From: Brachybacterium equifaecis
GTDB taxonomy: Bacteria > Actinomycetota > Actinomycetes > Actinomycetales > Dermabacteraceae
Direction of reading: 5' to 3'
DNA length: 64,000 bases
Assembly (NCBI RefSeq): GCF_023509525.1
Contig: NZ_JAKNCJ010000004.1
Span: forward strand, 1 to 64,000
A model generated the notes under the pieces. It searched no databases and was not told the origin of the DNA. It saw only the letters and a list, made by a program, of their open reading frames with translations. The stretch's first letter is position 1, and each line of letters starts with the position of its first letter. The translations under genes were made by a program, and so were the position numbers. This document shows, in pieces, positions 8,570-16,670 of the stretch.

Positions 8570-9634
8570 ATGCCGATCACCGTCAAGGCACTGCAGAAGA
8601 CCGCTCCGGACCAGCCGTTCCGCGTCGTCGAAATCGAGCGCCGCGACCCGCGCGAGAACGACGTCGTCATCGACATCAAGGCCGCGGGCATCTGCCACAG
8701 CGACATCCACACCATCCGCAATGAATGGGGCGAGGCGCACTTCCCCCTGACCGTCGGCCACGAGATCGCGGGCATCGTCGAGGCCGTCGGCGAGAACGTC
8801 ACGAAGTTCTCCGTCGGCGACCGCGTGGGCGTGGGCTGCATGGTGAACTCCTGCGGCCAGTGCGAGCAGTGCGAGGCCGGCCAGGAGCAGGACTGCCTGA
8901 AGGGCAACGTCGGCACCTACAACTCCAAGGACGTCGACGGCACGATCACCCAGGGCGGCTACGCCCAGAAGGTCGTGGTCGATGCGGACTTCGTCCTCAC
9001 GATCCCCGACTCCATCGACTTCGACGTCGCCGCCCCGCTGCTGTGCGCGGGCATCACCACCTACTCGCCGCTCGCCCGCTGGGACAGCGGCGAGGGCAAG
9101 AAGGTGGCCGTTCTCGGCCTCGGCGGCCTCGGCCACATGGGCGTGCAGATCGCGAAGGCCCAGGGGGCCGACGTCACGGTCCTCTCCCGCTCGACCCGCA
9201 AGGCCGACGAGGCCGCGAAGCTCGGCGCCGACCGCCTCCTCGCGACCGAGGACGACGGCTTCTTCTCCGAGCACCGCGGCGAATTCGACCTGATCCTCAA
9301 CACCATCAGCGCCGACATCCCCGTCGACAAGTACCTCTCGCTCCTGAAGCCGCACGGGGTGATGGCCGTCGTCGGCCTCCCGCCCGAGGCGCAGCCCCTG
9401 CACTTCGGCGCGCTCATCGGCGGCGGCAAGGTGCTGACCGGCTCGAACATCGGCGGCATCGCCGAGACCCAGGAGATGCTCGACTTCTGCGCCGAGCACG
9501 GCATCGCCGCGGTCATCGAGACCATCGGAGTGGACGAGGTCGACGAGGCCTACGAGCGCGTGGTCGACGGGAAGGTCCACTTCCGCGTGGTGATCGACAC
9601 CGCGACTTTCGAGGACGCCGAGGTGCAGGCCTGA
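8570..9634 (+). CDS. zinc-dependent NAD(P) alcohol dehydrogenase (YahK/CAD type)
   Basis: This medium-chain dehydrogenase has the catalytic zinc site GICHSDIHTI (Cys42) with GHEIAGIV, and a structural zinc site in CGQCEQCEAGQEQDC. The Rossmann motif GLGGLGHMGVQIAKAQGADV lies near residue 180. The family reduces aldehydes or oxidises primary alcohols in the cytoplasm. Length (354 aa) is normal. AGGAGG sits 7 nt before the ATG, and TAGGCT at 8533-8538 could be its -10 box. The stop overlaps the possible CTG start of the phosphotransferase gene, so the two are likely cotranscribed. Specific substrate not inferable. Confidence 0.93.
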   Translation: MPITVKALQKTAPDQPFRVVEIERRDPRENDVVIDIKAAGICHSDIHTIRNEWGEAHFPLTVGHEIAGIVEAVGENVTKFSVGDRVGVGCMVNSCGQCEQCEAGQEQDCLKGNVGTYNSKDVDGTITQGGYAQKVVVDADFVLTIPDSIDFDVAAPLLCAGITTYSPLARWDSGEGKKVAVLGLGGLGHMGVQIAKAQGADVTVLSRSTRKADEAAKLGADRLLATEDDGFFSEHRGEFDLILNTISADIPVDKYLSLLKPHGVMAVVGLPPEAQPLHFGALIGGGKVLTGSNIGGIAETQEMLDFCAEHGIAAVIETIGVDEVDEAYERVVDGKVHFRVVIDTATFEDAEVQA

Positions 9635-10653
9635 GCAGGACCGCCGCACCCGGCGCGGAGCAGATCAGCGCGCTCGCCGCGGAGCACCCCGAGTGGTTCT
9701 CCGCGGCGGGCGCGCCGCTCGTCGCCGCCCGCACGGCTCCCGAGGCGACCCTGCTGGGAGCCGGGGAGTCCTACCGCGCCTGGCTGGTGCGCCGCGGCGC
9801 AGGCGGTGAGGCGGGGGAGATCGTGGTGCGCGTGCCCCATAAGAGCCTCGTGGAGATCCCGCTCCCGCCCGCCGAGGAGCTCGCACTGCTGGATCGGGTG
9901 CCGGCGGGCCTCGGCGCGCAGCCGATCACCGCGCTCGACGGGCCGCCCGGAAGCGCCATCCCGGCGATCATCACCACACGCGTGCCCGGACGGCAGCTGC
10001 CTGCTCGCGAGTGGGAAGGGCGGCCCGATCTGCTCGAGGCGCTCGCCCGGCAGCTCGCGCGGCTCCACCACGGGGGCGTGTGCACGGGCCTCGCCGCTCC
10101 GACGAGCATCGACCCCCTGGGCGAGGCTGAAGCGGCGATGGACTGGTGGCAGGAGAACGAGCCCGCCTCCGCCTCCGCCGGGCAGCACCTCTGGCCCGCG
10201 GTGCGCGCGCATCAGGAAGCCGCACGCCCCGCCTTCGCCCAGATCGACGTGCGCTTCCTCCACGGCGACCCCGTCGCGGCGAACATCCTCGTGGATGCAG
10301 ACGGCATTCCTCGCTTCGTGGACTGGGAGTGGGCGCAGCTCGGAGACGTCGCGCGCGACCTCGCGTTCATCGGGGGCGCGCTCCGGCTCGAGCCCTGGTA
10401 CGCGCGTCTCAGCGCGGGCGAGTTCCGCGACCAGGCGCTCGCCTACGTAGCCGAGCGCGAGGCGCTCGATCCTGGCGTCGCACAGCACCCGGCGCTCCAG
10501 ATCGATGCGCTGCTCGCCCGGCGCGCGGCGTTCCTGATCCACGAAGCGTTCTTCACCGGGCTGCATCTGCACCGGGTGGGGGAGCAGGGGGACAGCGGCG
10601 CCGCTCAGCGCCACCTCGCGATCATGGCGCAGCTGGAGCAGGCGTTGGCCTGA
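9631..10653 (+). CDS. aminoglycoside/macrolide phosphotransferase-family kinase, unusual start
   Basis: The frame encodes a choline/aminoglycoside-kinase fold protein. It shows the Brenner catalytic loop FLHGDPVAANILVD (near residue 210) and the metal loop FVDWEWAQLGDVARDLAF, preceded by an N-lobe with IVVRVPHKS. Such enzymes phosphorylate antibiotics or small metabolites. The N-lobe begins shortly after 9631, yet there is no in-frame ATG, GTG or TTG between there and GTG 9787, which would delete about 50 residues. The best start is CTG at 9631, overlapping the dehydrogenase stop as CTGA. This is a possible non-canonical, translationally coupled start. The substrate, and whether it gives resistance, cannot be judged. 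Confidence 0.8.
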   Translation: MSRTAAPGAEQISALAAEHPEWFSAAGAPLVAARTAPEATLLGAGESYRAWLVRRGAGGEAGEIVVRVPHKSLVEIPLPPAEELALLDRVPAGLGAQPITALDGPPGSAIPAIITTRVPGRQLPAREWEGRPDLLEALARQLARLHHGGVCTGLAAPTSIDPLGEAEAAMDWWQENEPASASAGQHLWPAVRAHQEAARPAFAQIDVRFLHGDPVAANILVDADGIPRFVDWEWAQLGDVARDLAFIGGALRLEPWYARLSAGEFRDQALAYVAEREALDPGVAQHPALQIDALLARRAAFLIHEAFFTGLHLHRVGEQGDSGAAQRHLAIMAQLEQALA

Positions 10654-10674
10654 GCCGGCGGGCGATGCGGTCTC

Positions 10675-11337
10675 TCAGGCCTCCCCGTCCTCCCCATCCT
10701 CCAGCAGGATCGCCTGCCAGCTGAACGCGATGGCGCCCTGGACGTGGCGCGGGGAATCATCGAGGAATGCCACGGCGCTGCGCTGCACCGCCGCTCCGAG
10801 GATCTCCTCGATCCGGGTGTGGGCGCGGGAGAAGGCCTCGCGGTCCGGCTTCGCGGCGCCGAGCTCCGCGGAGTTCAGCAGGAAGCGGCCGTCCGGTCCG
10901 AGCGGTGCCAGCAGGCCCAGCGCGTCGAGCTCCTCGCGCACGCGATCGGTGCCGTTGGTGAAGACGAACACGCGCTTGTCCTCGTAGCGGGCATCCTCCA
11001 GGATGTCCTCCACCTCGGGGTCCACCTGCGCGGGAGTCCCTGACCAGTGCGCGACCGCGGCGCGCGCCGAATCCGGATCGCTCCCCCTGGCGATGAGATC
11101 GGCGACGGCGCGCTCGCGCCACTGCGCGTGGCTCGCGCGGCCGCGCACGACCTCCTGCAGGAAGGGGCTCCCGAGCACCGCCCGGTACGCGGTCCCGCGC
11201 TCTGCGCCGAGGTGCGCATCGAGGTCTCGCCACAGCTGCGGGTCGAAGCGCCGCAGCACGCCGTCCAGATCGCTCACCACCACGTCGATCGCGGGGCTGA
11301 GGGCGAGATCGCGGAAGGCACGGAGAGAGGAGCGCAT
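10675..11337 (-). CDS. HAD-superfamily hydrolase
   Basis: The 220-residue product has HAD motif I as DVVVSDLDGVLRRFD, motif II in VFVFTNGTD, motif III lysine in AAKPDREAF and motif IV in VAFLDDSPRHV. These make a Mg-dependent phosphatase or dehalogenase-like active site. The helical cap between motifs I and II fits subfamily IA. The start is taken at ATG 11337, preceded after 6 nt by TACGCT (11349-11344), so the message may be leaderless; GGGAGG also lies in the gap. The upstream 14 codons from 11379 are unlikely to be used. Substrate unknown. Confidence 0.87.
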   Translation of the reverse strand: MRSSLRAFRDLALSPAIDVVVSDLDGVLRRFDPQLWRDLDAHLGAERGTAYRAVLGSPFLQEVVRGRASHAQWRERAVADLIARGSDPDSARAAVAHWSGTPAQVDPEVEDILEDARYEDKRVFVFTNGTDRVREELDALGLLAPLGPDGRFLLNSAELGAAKPDREAFSRAHTRIEEILGAAVQRSAVAFLDDSPRHVQGAIAFSWQAILLEDGEDGEA

Positions 11338-11416
11338 CCTCCCAGCGTAGAGGCACGCTGGAGCAGGGTCCGGATGCATAGGAGCCAGGGAAGCATGCGG
11401 GAGCAGGGCCTGGATG

Positions 11417-11452
11417 CACGAGAGCCCCCGCCATGGGGCGGGGGCTCTCGTG
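11417..11452 (-). terminator. intrinsic terminator after rpmB
   Basis: A perfect 16-bp inverted repeat (CACGAGAGCCCCCGCC and its complement) surrounds a 4-nt ATGG loop. It lies 42 nt past the rpmB stop on the reverse strand. There is no clear U-tract, which is common in high-GC actinobacteria, and the symmetry means it could act in either direction. Confidence 0.8.
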
Positions 11453-11494
11453 AGAATGCTGGTGGTCGGGCCGAAGCCCGAGCGCGGCGCGAGA

Positions 11495-11689
11495 TCAGGC
11501 GCTGAGCTTCTCCACCTTGCCGGCCTTGAGGCACGAGGTGCAGACGTTCACTCGCGTGGGGGTGCCCTTGATCACCGTGCGCACGGACTGGATGTTCGGG
11601 TTCCAGCGGCGCGAGGTGCGGCGGTGCGAGTGAGACACGCTCTTGCCGAAGCTCGGGCTCTTGGCGCAGATTTCACACGTGGAAGCCAC
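11495..11689 (-). CDS. rpmB: 50S ribosomal protein L28
   Basis: The 64-residue product reads [19 protein letters not shown] and continues [16 protein letters not shown] to the end KVEKLSA, the standard bL28 sequence. It has two CxxC pairs (CEIC near the start and CTSC near residue 50), the zinc-binding form expected to be replaced under zinc limitation in some actinobacteria. The start is GTG 11689, with GGAG about 8 nt upstream. It is monocistronic, divergent from recG and followed by a strong hairpin at 11417-11452. Confidence 0.95.
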   Translation of the reverse strand: MASTCEICAKSPSFGKSVSHSHRRTSRRWNPNIQSVRTVIKGTPTRVNVCTSCLKAGKVEKLSA

Positions 11690-11932
11690 AGTCGTCTCCT
11701 GAAGATCGAATCGTTTCGGGTGCCCCGCCCGCGAGCACGAGACGCTCTGCCGAGGCTCGGCAGGGAATCCGCGTGCCGGGTAGACCACCGCGCCAAGACC
11801 ATCGATCTCGAGCGTGCGGCCGCGCAAGGCAACCCCAGAACCATACCTCACGTGCCATTCTTCCCCAAGGAGGGTGGGCGCGCGGACCCTGTGGACTCAG
11901 ACACAGCATCCGGAGGATGGCACCATGTGCAC

Positions 11933-14152
11933 ATGCCCTCTCTGGCCTCCGTGCTCACGCCCGCTGAGCTGAAGGGCGTGCGCGCTCTCGGTGCGGAGGA
12001 CCTCGAAGGCCTCCTGCGCATCGTCCCGAACCGCTACGTCATCCCCGGTGCGCTCCGCGCGCTCCAGGATGTGCACGAGGGCGAGGACGTCAGCGCTGTG
12101 GTGCACGTGGTGAGCGCCCGCGACCGCCGGATGCGCTCCCGCGCCGGGTCGATCCTCGAGGTCACCGTGACCGACGGCACCGACCGGCTCGTGCTCACGT
12201 TCTTCCTCCAGCGCGACCACCTCGTCCAGTGGCATCGCTCCCGGCTGCGGCCGGGAGAGCGGATCGTCGTGTTCGGCACCGTGAAGCACGCCCCCGGTCC
12301 CGCGAGAGCTGAGCGGGGCGAGCTCCCGCAGATCGCCCACCCCCGCTACGAGATCGTGGGGGAGGACGACGCCCTCCTGCGCGAGGCCATGCGGCCGATC
12401 CCCGTCTACCCTCTGCGCCGCTCCACGAAGCAGTCGACCATGCGCTCCGCCCTCGCCTCCGCGCTCCCGCATGCGAGCGAAGCGGTCTCGGCGATCCCGG
12501 CCGCTGTGCTCGCCGCGCAGGGGCTCCCCGCGCTGGAGCAGGCGCTGCACCTGATCCATGCCCCGCGCACGGCGGATGACATCCCCGCGGGGCTCTCCCA
12601 CCTCGTCTTCGAAGAGGCCTTCGTGCTGCAGGCGATCTTCGCCCAGCGGCGCGCGCTCGATGCCCGCACCCCGGCCCCCGCGCTCGAGGGCGCCGGACCC
12701 CTGCAGCCGATGCTCGAGGAGCGCCTTCCCTTCACCCTCACCGGGGCGCAGCGCACCGTGCGGGAGGCGATCCTCGAGCGCATCGGCCGCGATCACCCCG
12801 CGAACCTGCTCCTGCAGGGGGACGTCGGCTCCGGCAAGACGATCGTCGCGCTGCTCGCGATGATCCGCGCAGTGGACTCCGGCCATCAGGCGGCGCTGCT
12901 CGCCCCCACGGAGGTCCTCGCCGAGCAGCACTTCCGCACCATCACCGCGCTCATGGGCGACCTCTCCCGCGCCGGCCGACTCGACGGCCACCCGCAGGCC
13001 ACGGCCGTGCGCCTGCTCACGGGCTCCCAGCGCACAGCGCAGCGGCGCGAGACCCTGCTGGACGTCACGAGCGGGACGGCCGGGATCGTCGTCGGCACGC
13101 ACGCCCTGCTCAGCGATCCGGTGGAGTTCGCAGCCCTCGGCCTCGTGGTCATCGACGAGCAGCACCGGTTCGGAGTCGACCACCGCCGCCGACTGCGCTC
13201 GAAGGGCCCTGCCGGCGGCAGCCCGCACGTGATCGTGATGTCCGCGACGCCGATCCCGCGCACCGCGGCCCTCGCCACGCTCGGCGACCTCGACATCCTC
13301 ACTCTGGACGAGTCGCCGTCGGGCCGCACCCCGATCACCTCGTTCGCGGTGCCGGAGGAGAACCAGGCCTGGGAGCAGCGCATGTGGTCGCGAGTGGGGG
13401 AGGAGATCGCCGAGGGCCGCCAGGCCTTCGTCGTGTGCGCACGCATCGAGGAGAGCGAGGAGGCACCGCCCAGCACCCTCGAACTGGACGGCCTCAGCCC
13501 CCCGGAGACTGCCGGTGCTGGGGACGCGGCAGGGGAGATCGCCCCGCGCGGGGTCGAGGAGACCGCCCGGCGCCTCGCCGCCCGCCCCGAGCTCGCCGGC
13601 GCCCGCATCGGCGTCCTGCACGGGAGAATGAGCAGCGAGGACAAGCAGCAGGTCATGGGGGAGATGGTCGAGGGCCGCCTCGACCTCCTGGTCGCCACCA
13701 CCGTGATCGAAGTGGGCGTCGACGTCCCGAACGCGACCGCGATGGTGGTGCTGGACGCCGAGCGCTTCGGCGTCTCGCAGCTGCATCAGCTGCGAGGGCG
13801 CGTCGGCCGCGGCGAGCACCCGGGCATCGCCTTCTTCGCGACCCGTGCTCCGCGCGGTTCCGCCGTGCTCCCGCACCTCCAGGAGATCGCAGGCACGACC
13901 GACGGCTTCGCCCTCGCCGAGCTCGACCTGCGACGCCGCGGCTCGGGCGACCTCGTGGGCGAGGTGCAGTCCGGACTCGGCCGCACGCTGCGCTTCCTCG
14001 ACGTGCTGCGCGACGCCGAGGCGATCGCGCGCGCACGGGAGGCCGCCTTCGCCGTGGTCGCCGCAGACCCAGAGCTGGAGCGCGAGCCCGCGCTGCGCGA
14101 GGCCATCGCGCACCGGCTGCGCGACGCCGACCCCCGAGTGGAGAGGAGCTGA
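11933..14152 (+). CDS. recG: ATP-dependent DNA helicase RecG
   Basis: RecG remodels stalled replication forks and Holliday junctions. The 739-residue protein has an N-terminal OB/wedge domain (AVVHVVSARDRRMRSRAGSI, residues about 45-150), Walker A GDVGSGKTIVA near residue 300, the box VIDEQHRFGVDHRRRL, and motif VI HQLRGRVGRG followed by the RecG C-terminal DLRRRGSGDLVGEVQSG. The start is ATG 11933; GTG 11927 is equally in frame and better spaced (10 nt) from GGAGG at 11912. It begins the recG-rsmD-coaD-yceD-rnc-mutM run. An acidic, alanine-rich insert of about 50 residues lies between the helicase lobes near 13450-13560. Confidence 0.96.
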   Translation: MPSLASVLTPAELKGVRALGAEDLEGLLRIVPNRYVIPGALRALQDVHEGEDVSAVVHVVSARDRRMRSRAGSILEVTVTDGTDRLVLTFFLQRDHLVQWHRSRLRPGERIVVFGTVKHAPGPARAERGELPQIAHPRYEIVGEDDALLREAMRPIPVYPLRRSTKQSTMRSALASALPHASEAVSAIPAAVLAAQGLPALEQALHLIHAPRTADDIPAGLSHLVFEEAFVLQAIFAQRRALDARTPAPALEGAGPLQPMLEERLPFTLTGAQRTVREAILERIGRDHPANLLLQGDVGSGKTIVALLAMIRAVDSGHQAALLAPTEVLAEQHFRTITALMGDLSRAGRLDGHPQATAVRLLTGSQRTAQRRETLLDVTSGTAGIVVGTHALLSDPVEFAALGLVVIDEQHRFGVDHRRRLRSKGPAGGSPHVIVMSATPIPRTAALATLGDLDILTLDESPSGRTPITSFAVPEENQAWEQRMWSRVGEEIAEGRQAFVVCARIEESEEAPPSTLELDGLSPPETAGAGDAAGEIAPRGVEETARRLAARPELAGARIGVLHGRMSSEDKQQVMGEMVEGRLDLLVATTVIEVGVDVPNATAMVVLDAERFGVSQLHQLRGRVGRGEHPGIAFFATRAPRGSAVLPHLQEIAGTTDGFALAELDLRRRGSGDLVGEVQSGLGRTLRFLDVLRDAEAIARAREAAFAVVAADPELEREPALREAIAHRLRDADPRVERS

Positions 14153-14153
14153 G

Positions 14154-14777
14154 ATGCCCCGCATCATCGCGGGCACCCTGGGAGGGCGCCCCATCCCCGG
14201 CCCGCCCGGAAAGGGCACGCGGCCGACGTCCGACCGCGTGCGCGAGGCGCTGTTCTCGCGGCTCGAGGGCTGGGACGCGATCGCCGGCGCCCACGTGCTC
14301 GACCTGTTCGCCGGCACCGGCGCCCTCGCCTTCGAGTCGCTCTCGCGCGGTGCGGCCTCAGCCGTGCTGGTCGAGGCGCACCAGGCGACGGCCCGACAGC
14401 TGCGCGCGACCGCCGCAAGCCTCGGCCTCGACGAGCGCTGCGAGATCCGCGCGGCGCGCGCCGAGCAGGTCGCGCAGCAGCTCGCCGGGGGGAGCGCCGG
14501 CACGTCGGCGCCCTCCGCGGAGCCCTCGCGGGCCCCGACGCACGTGAAGCCCTTCTCCCTCGTGTTCCTCGACCCGCCCTACGACCTGCCGACCGAGGCG
14601 CTCGAGTCGATGCTGGTGCAGCTGCGCCCGGTGCTCGCCGACGACGCGCTGGTCGTCATCGAGCGCTCGAGTCGCAGCCGCGCGATCGACTGGCCTGACG
14701 GATGGCAGGACGACGGCACGAAGACCTACGGCGAGACCGTGCTGCAGTACGGCGGCCCCGCTACCCTCGCCCCATGA
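14154..14777 (+). CDS. rsmD: 16S rRNA (guanine966-N2)-methyltransferase RsmD
   Basis: RsmD uses S-adenosylmethionine to methylate G966 of 16S rRNA. The product opens with MPRIIAGTLGGRPI, followed by GKGTRPTSDRVREALFSRL. It has the SAM-binding motif VLDLFAGTGALAFESLSRGA and the N6/N2-methylase motif LVFLDPPYD. Length (207 aa) is slightly above the usual 185-190 because of a short low-complexity stretch (GGSAGTSAPSAEPSRAP) before the catalytic motif. The ATG follows the recG stop by one base, and the stop overlaps coaD (ATGA). Confidence 0.95.
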   Translation: MPRIIAGTLGGRPIPGPPGKGTRPTSDRVREALFSRLEGWDAIAGAHVLDLFAGTGALAFESLSRGAASAVLVEAHQATARQLRATAASLGLDERCEIRAARAEQVAQQLAGGSAGTSAPSAEPSRAPTHVKPFSLVFLDPPYDLPTEALESMLVQLRPVLADDALVVIERSSRSRAIDWPDGWQDDGTKTYGETVLQYGGPATLAP

Positions 14778-15265
14778 GCACCCTCGTCCTGCCCGGCTCC
14801 TTCGATCCCTTCACGCTGGGGCACCTCGACCTCGCCCGCCGCGCCTGCGCGCTGACGGACTCCCTCGTGATCGCTGTCAGCCACAATCCCTCGAAGAAAG
14901 GTCTGCTCGACTCCGCGCAGCGCCGCGCAGTGATCGACGAGGTCCTGCGCGATGAGGGCCTCGCGGACCGGGCGCGCACCGCCCTCCTGCCCGCCGGACT
15001 GCTCGTGGACTTCTGCCGGGAGCAGGGCGCGAGCGCCGTGGTGCGCGGTCTGCGCTCCCAGCTCGATCTCGCCTACGAGGAGCCCATGGCGCGGATGAAC
15101 AGCCACCTGGCGGGCGTGGACACCGTCTTCCTGCTGACGGATTCCCGGTTCAGCCACATCTCCTCGAGCCTCGTGCGGGAGGTCGCCGCCCTCGGCGGGG
15201 ACGTGGCCGACATGCTCCCCCACCCCGCCCAGCGGGCGCTGCGCGAGGCCCTGGCCACCTCCTGA
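14774..15265 (+). CDS. coaD: phosphopantetheine adenylyltransferase
   Basis: CoaD transfers AMP from ATP to 4'-phosphopantetheine, giving dephospho-CoA. The 163-residue product has the nucleotidyltransferase motif GSFDPFTLGH at the N terminus, HNPSKKGLL, VVRGLRSQLDLAYEEPMARMN in the middle and the ISSSLVREVAALGGDV C-terminal motif (the SSTxIR equivalent). It overlaps the rsmD stop by ATGA. TACCCT lies 6 nt before the ATG and may be an internal -10 box. Confidence 0.96.
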   Translation: MSTLVLPGSFDPFTLGHLDLARRACALTDSLVIAVSHNPSKKGLLDSAQRRAVIDEVLRDEGLADRARTALLPAGLLVDFCREQGASAVVRGLRSQLDLAYEEPMARMNSHLAGVDTVFLLTDSRFSHISSSLVREVAALGGDVADMLPHPAQRALREALATS

Positions 15266-15300
15266 GCGCCGGGAGCGGCAGGGCCTCGTATCCTGGAGCC

Positions 15301-15915
15301 GTGAAGAACAACGCCCCCGCCCCCGGACCGGATGACCTCGGACTGCGCTTCGACGTCGTCGACCTGATCGGCCGCGTCGGCAGCCACCGCCACGTCGAGC
15401 AGAGCGTCGTCGTCGGCGAGCAGCGTATCGGTAACCTCGCGATGACCGTCCCCGCCGGGGAGAGCATCGAGGTGGAAGCCGAGCTCGAGTCCGTGGTGGA
15501 GGGCATCTACGCCGGCGGCACGGTGCGCGCACACCTCACCGGCGAGTGCTCCCGCTGCCTGGACCCGGTCGAGCAGGACGTGATCGCCCGGATCGACGAG
15601 CTGTTCAGCTACCCCGAGAAGGTGAAGAAGGACGAGGAGGACGACGTCGTCATGCTCAGCGGCGACGAGGTCGACCTCGGGGTCCTCGCGCATGACGCCC
15701 TCGCGCTGGAGGCCGAGGACCGCCCCCTGTGCTCGCCGGACTGCATGGGCCTGTGCCCGCAGTGCGGCAAGCACCTCGAGGAGGATCCCGACCACTCGCA
15801 CGACCTGATCGACACCCGGTGGGCCGCGCTGACCGCACTGCTGGGCGAGGACGCGACGGATGAGCAGACCGGAACCGACGCGGCGAGCACCGGCGAGCAG
15901 GCCGAGCGAGACTGA
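15301..15915 (+). CDS. YceD/DUF177-family protein linked to 23S rRNA accumulation
   Basis: The 204-residue product matches the DUF177 (YceD) family. It has LRFDVVDLIGRVGSHRHVEQ at the start, ECSRCLDPVEQDV, and the Cys-rich C-terminal CSPDCMGLCPQCGKHLEEDP. YceD influences 23S rRNA maturation or accumulation and normally lies next to rpmF. Here rnc follows directly (TGATG overlap) and no rpmF is present between them. GTG 15301 is the start; TATCCT at 15289-15294 ends 6 nt before it, suggesting a leaderless message. Confidence 0.88.
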   Translation: MKNNAPAPGPDDLGLRFDVVDLIGRVGSHRHVEQSVVVGEQRIGNLAMTVPAGESIEVEAELESVVEGIYAGGTVRAHLTGECSRCLDPVEQDVIARIDELFSYPEKVKKDEEDDVVMLSGDEVDLGVLAHDALALEAEDRPLCSPDCMGLCPQCGKHLEEDPDHSHDLIDTRWAALTALLGEDATDEQTGTDAASTGEQAERD

Positions 15916-16667
15916 TGGCGCGCGCCCGTTCCGTCCCCCCGGCCGCTGATCCCTCCGAGCTCCTCGCGATCCTGCCGCTGTTCCCCGAGCACGCGGACGC
16001 GCTGCGCGATTCGGGACTGCTCGATCTGGCGCTCACCCACCGGTCCTTCTCCTACGAGAACGGGGCGGTGCCCCACAACGAGCGCCTCGAGTTCCTGGGG
16101 GATGCGGTTCTCCAGCTCGCCATCACCGAGGAGCTGTACACGATCCACGCAGGCCTCACCGAGGGCGACCTCGCGCGCCGCCGCGCTGCCACGGTCAACA
16201 CGCGCGCTCTCGCGCTGATCGGCCGGAGGATCGAGCTGGGCCGCTTCGTGAAGCTGGGCCGCGGGGAGACCCTCTCCGGCGGCCGGGAGAAGGCATCGAT
16301 CCTCGCCGACACCATGGAGGCGCTCATCGGCGCGGTGCATCTCGCCTGCGGGCAGGACGTCTCGCGCCGCTACGTGCTGGATCTGATGCGGCCGCTGCTG
16401 GACTCCGACGAGGTGCTCGAGGCCGGCTACGACTTCAAGACGCGGCTGCAGGAGATCGCCGCCGAGACCGGCGCCGTCCCCGTGTACGTCCTCACCGGCA
16501 CCGGCCCCGAGCATGCGAAGACGTACACCGCGACCGTGACCATCGAAGGCGTCGTCAGCGCGAGCGGCGAAGGGGCCTCGAAGAAGGACGCTGAGCTTGC
16601 CGCCGCCCAGCATGCGGTGCGCAGCCTCCTTCCCGCTCGCAACGAGACCCTCCTCCCGCGAGGTTGA
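15915..16667 (+). CDS. rnc: ribonuclease III
   Basis: RNase III cleaves double-stranded RNA, including pre-rRNA stems. The 250-residue protein has the catalytic signature NERLEFLGDAVLQ, a second acidic site in ILADTMEALIGAVHLACG, and a C-terminal double-stranded RNA-binding domain (FKTRLQEIAAETGAVPVYV through GASKKDAELAAAQHAV). It starts in the yceD stop (TGATG), and the mutM GTG lies 3 nt after its own stop, so the genes are coupled. Confidence 0.96.
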   Translation: MARARSVPPAADPSELLAILPLFPEHADALRDSGLLDLALTHRSFSYENGAVPHNERLEFLGDAVLQLAITEELYTIHAGLTEGDLARRRAATVNTRALALIGRRIELGRFVKLGRGETLSGGREKASILADTMEALIGAVHLACGQDVSRRYVLDLMRPLLDSDEVLEAGYDFKTRLQEIAAETGAVPVYVLTGTGPEHAKTYTATVTIEGVVSASGEGASKKDAELAAAQHAVRSLLPARNETLLPRG

Positions 16668-16670
16668 GCC

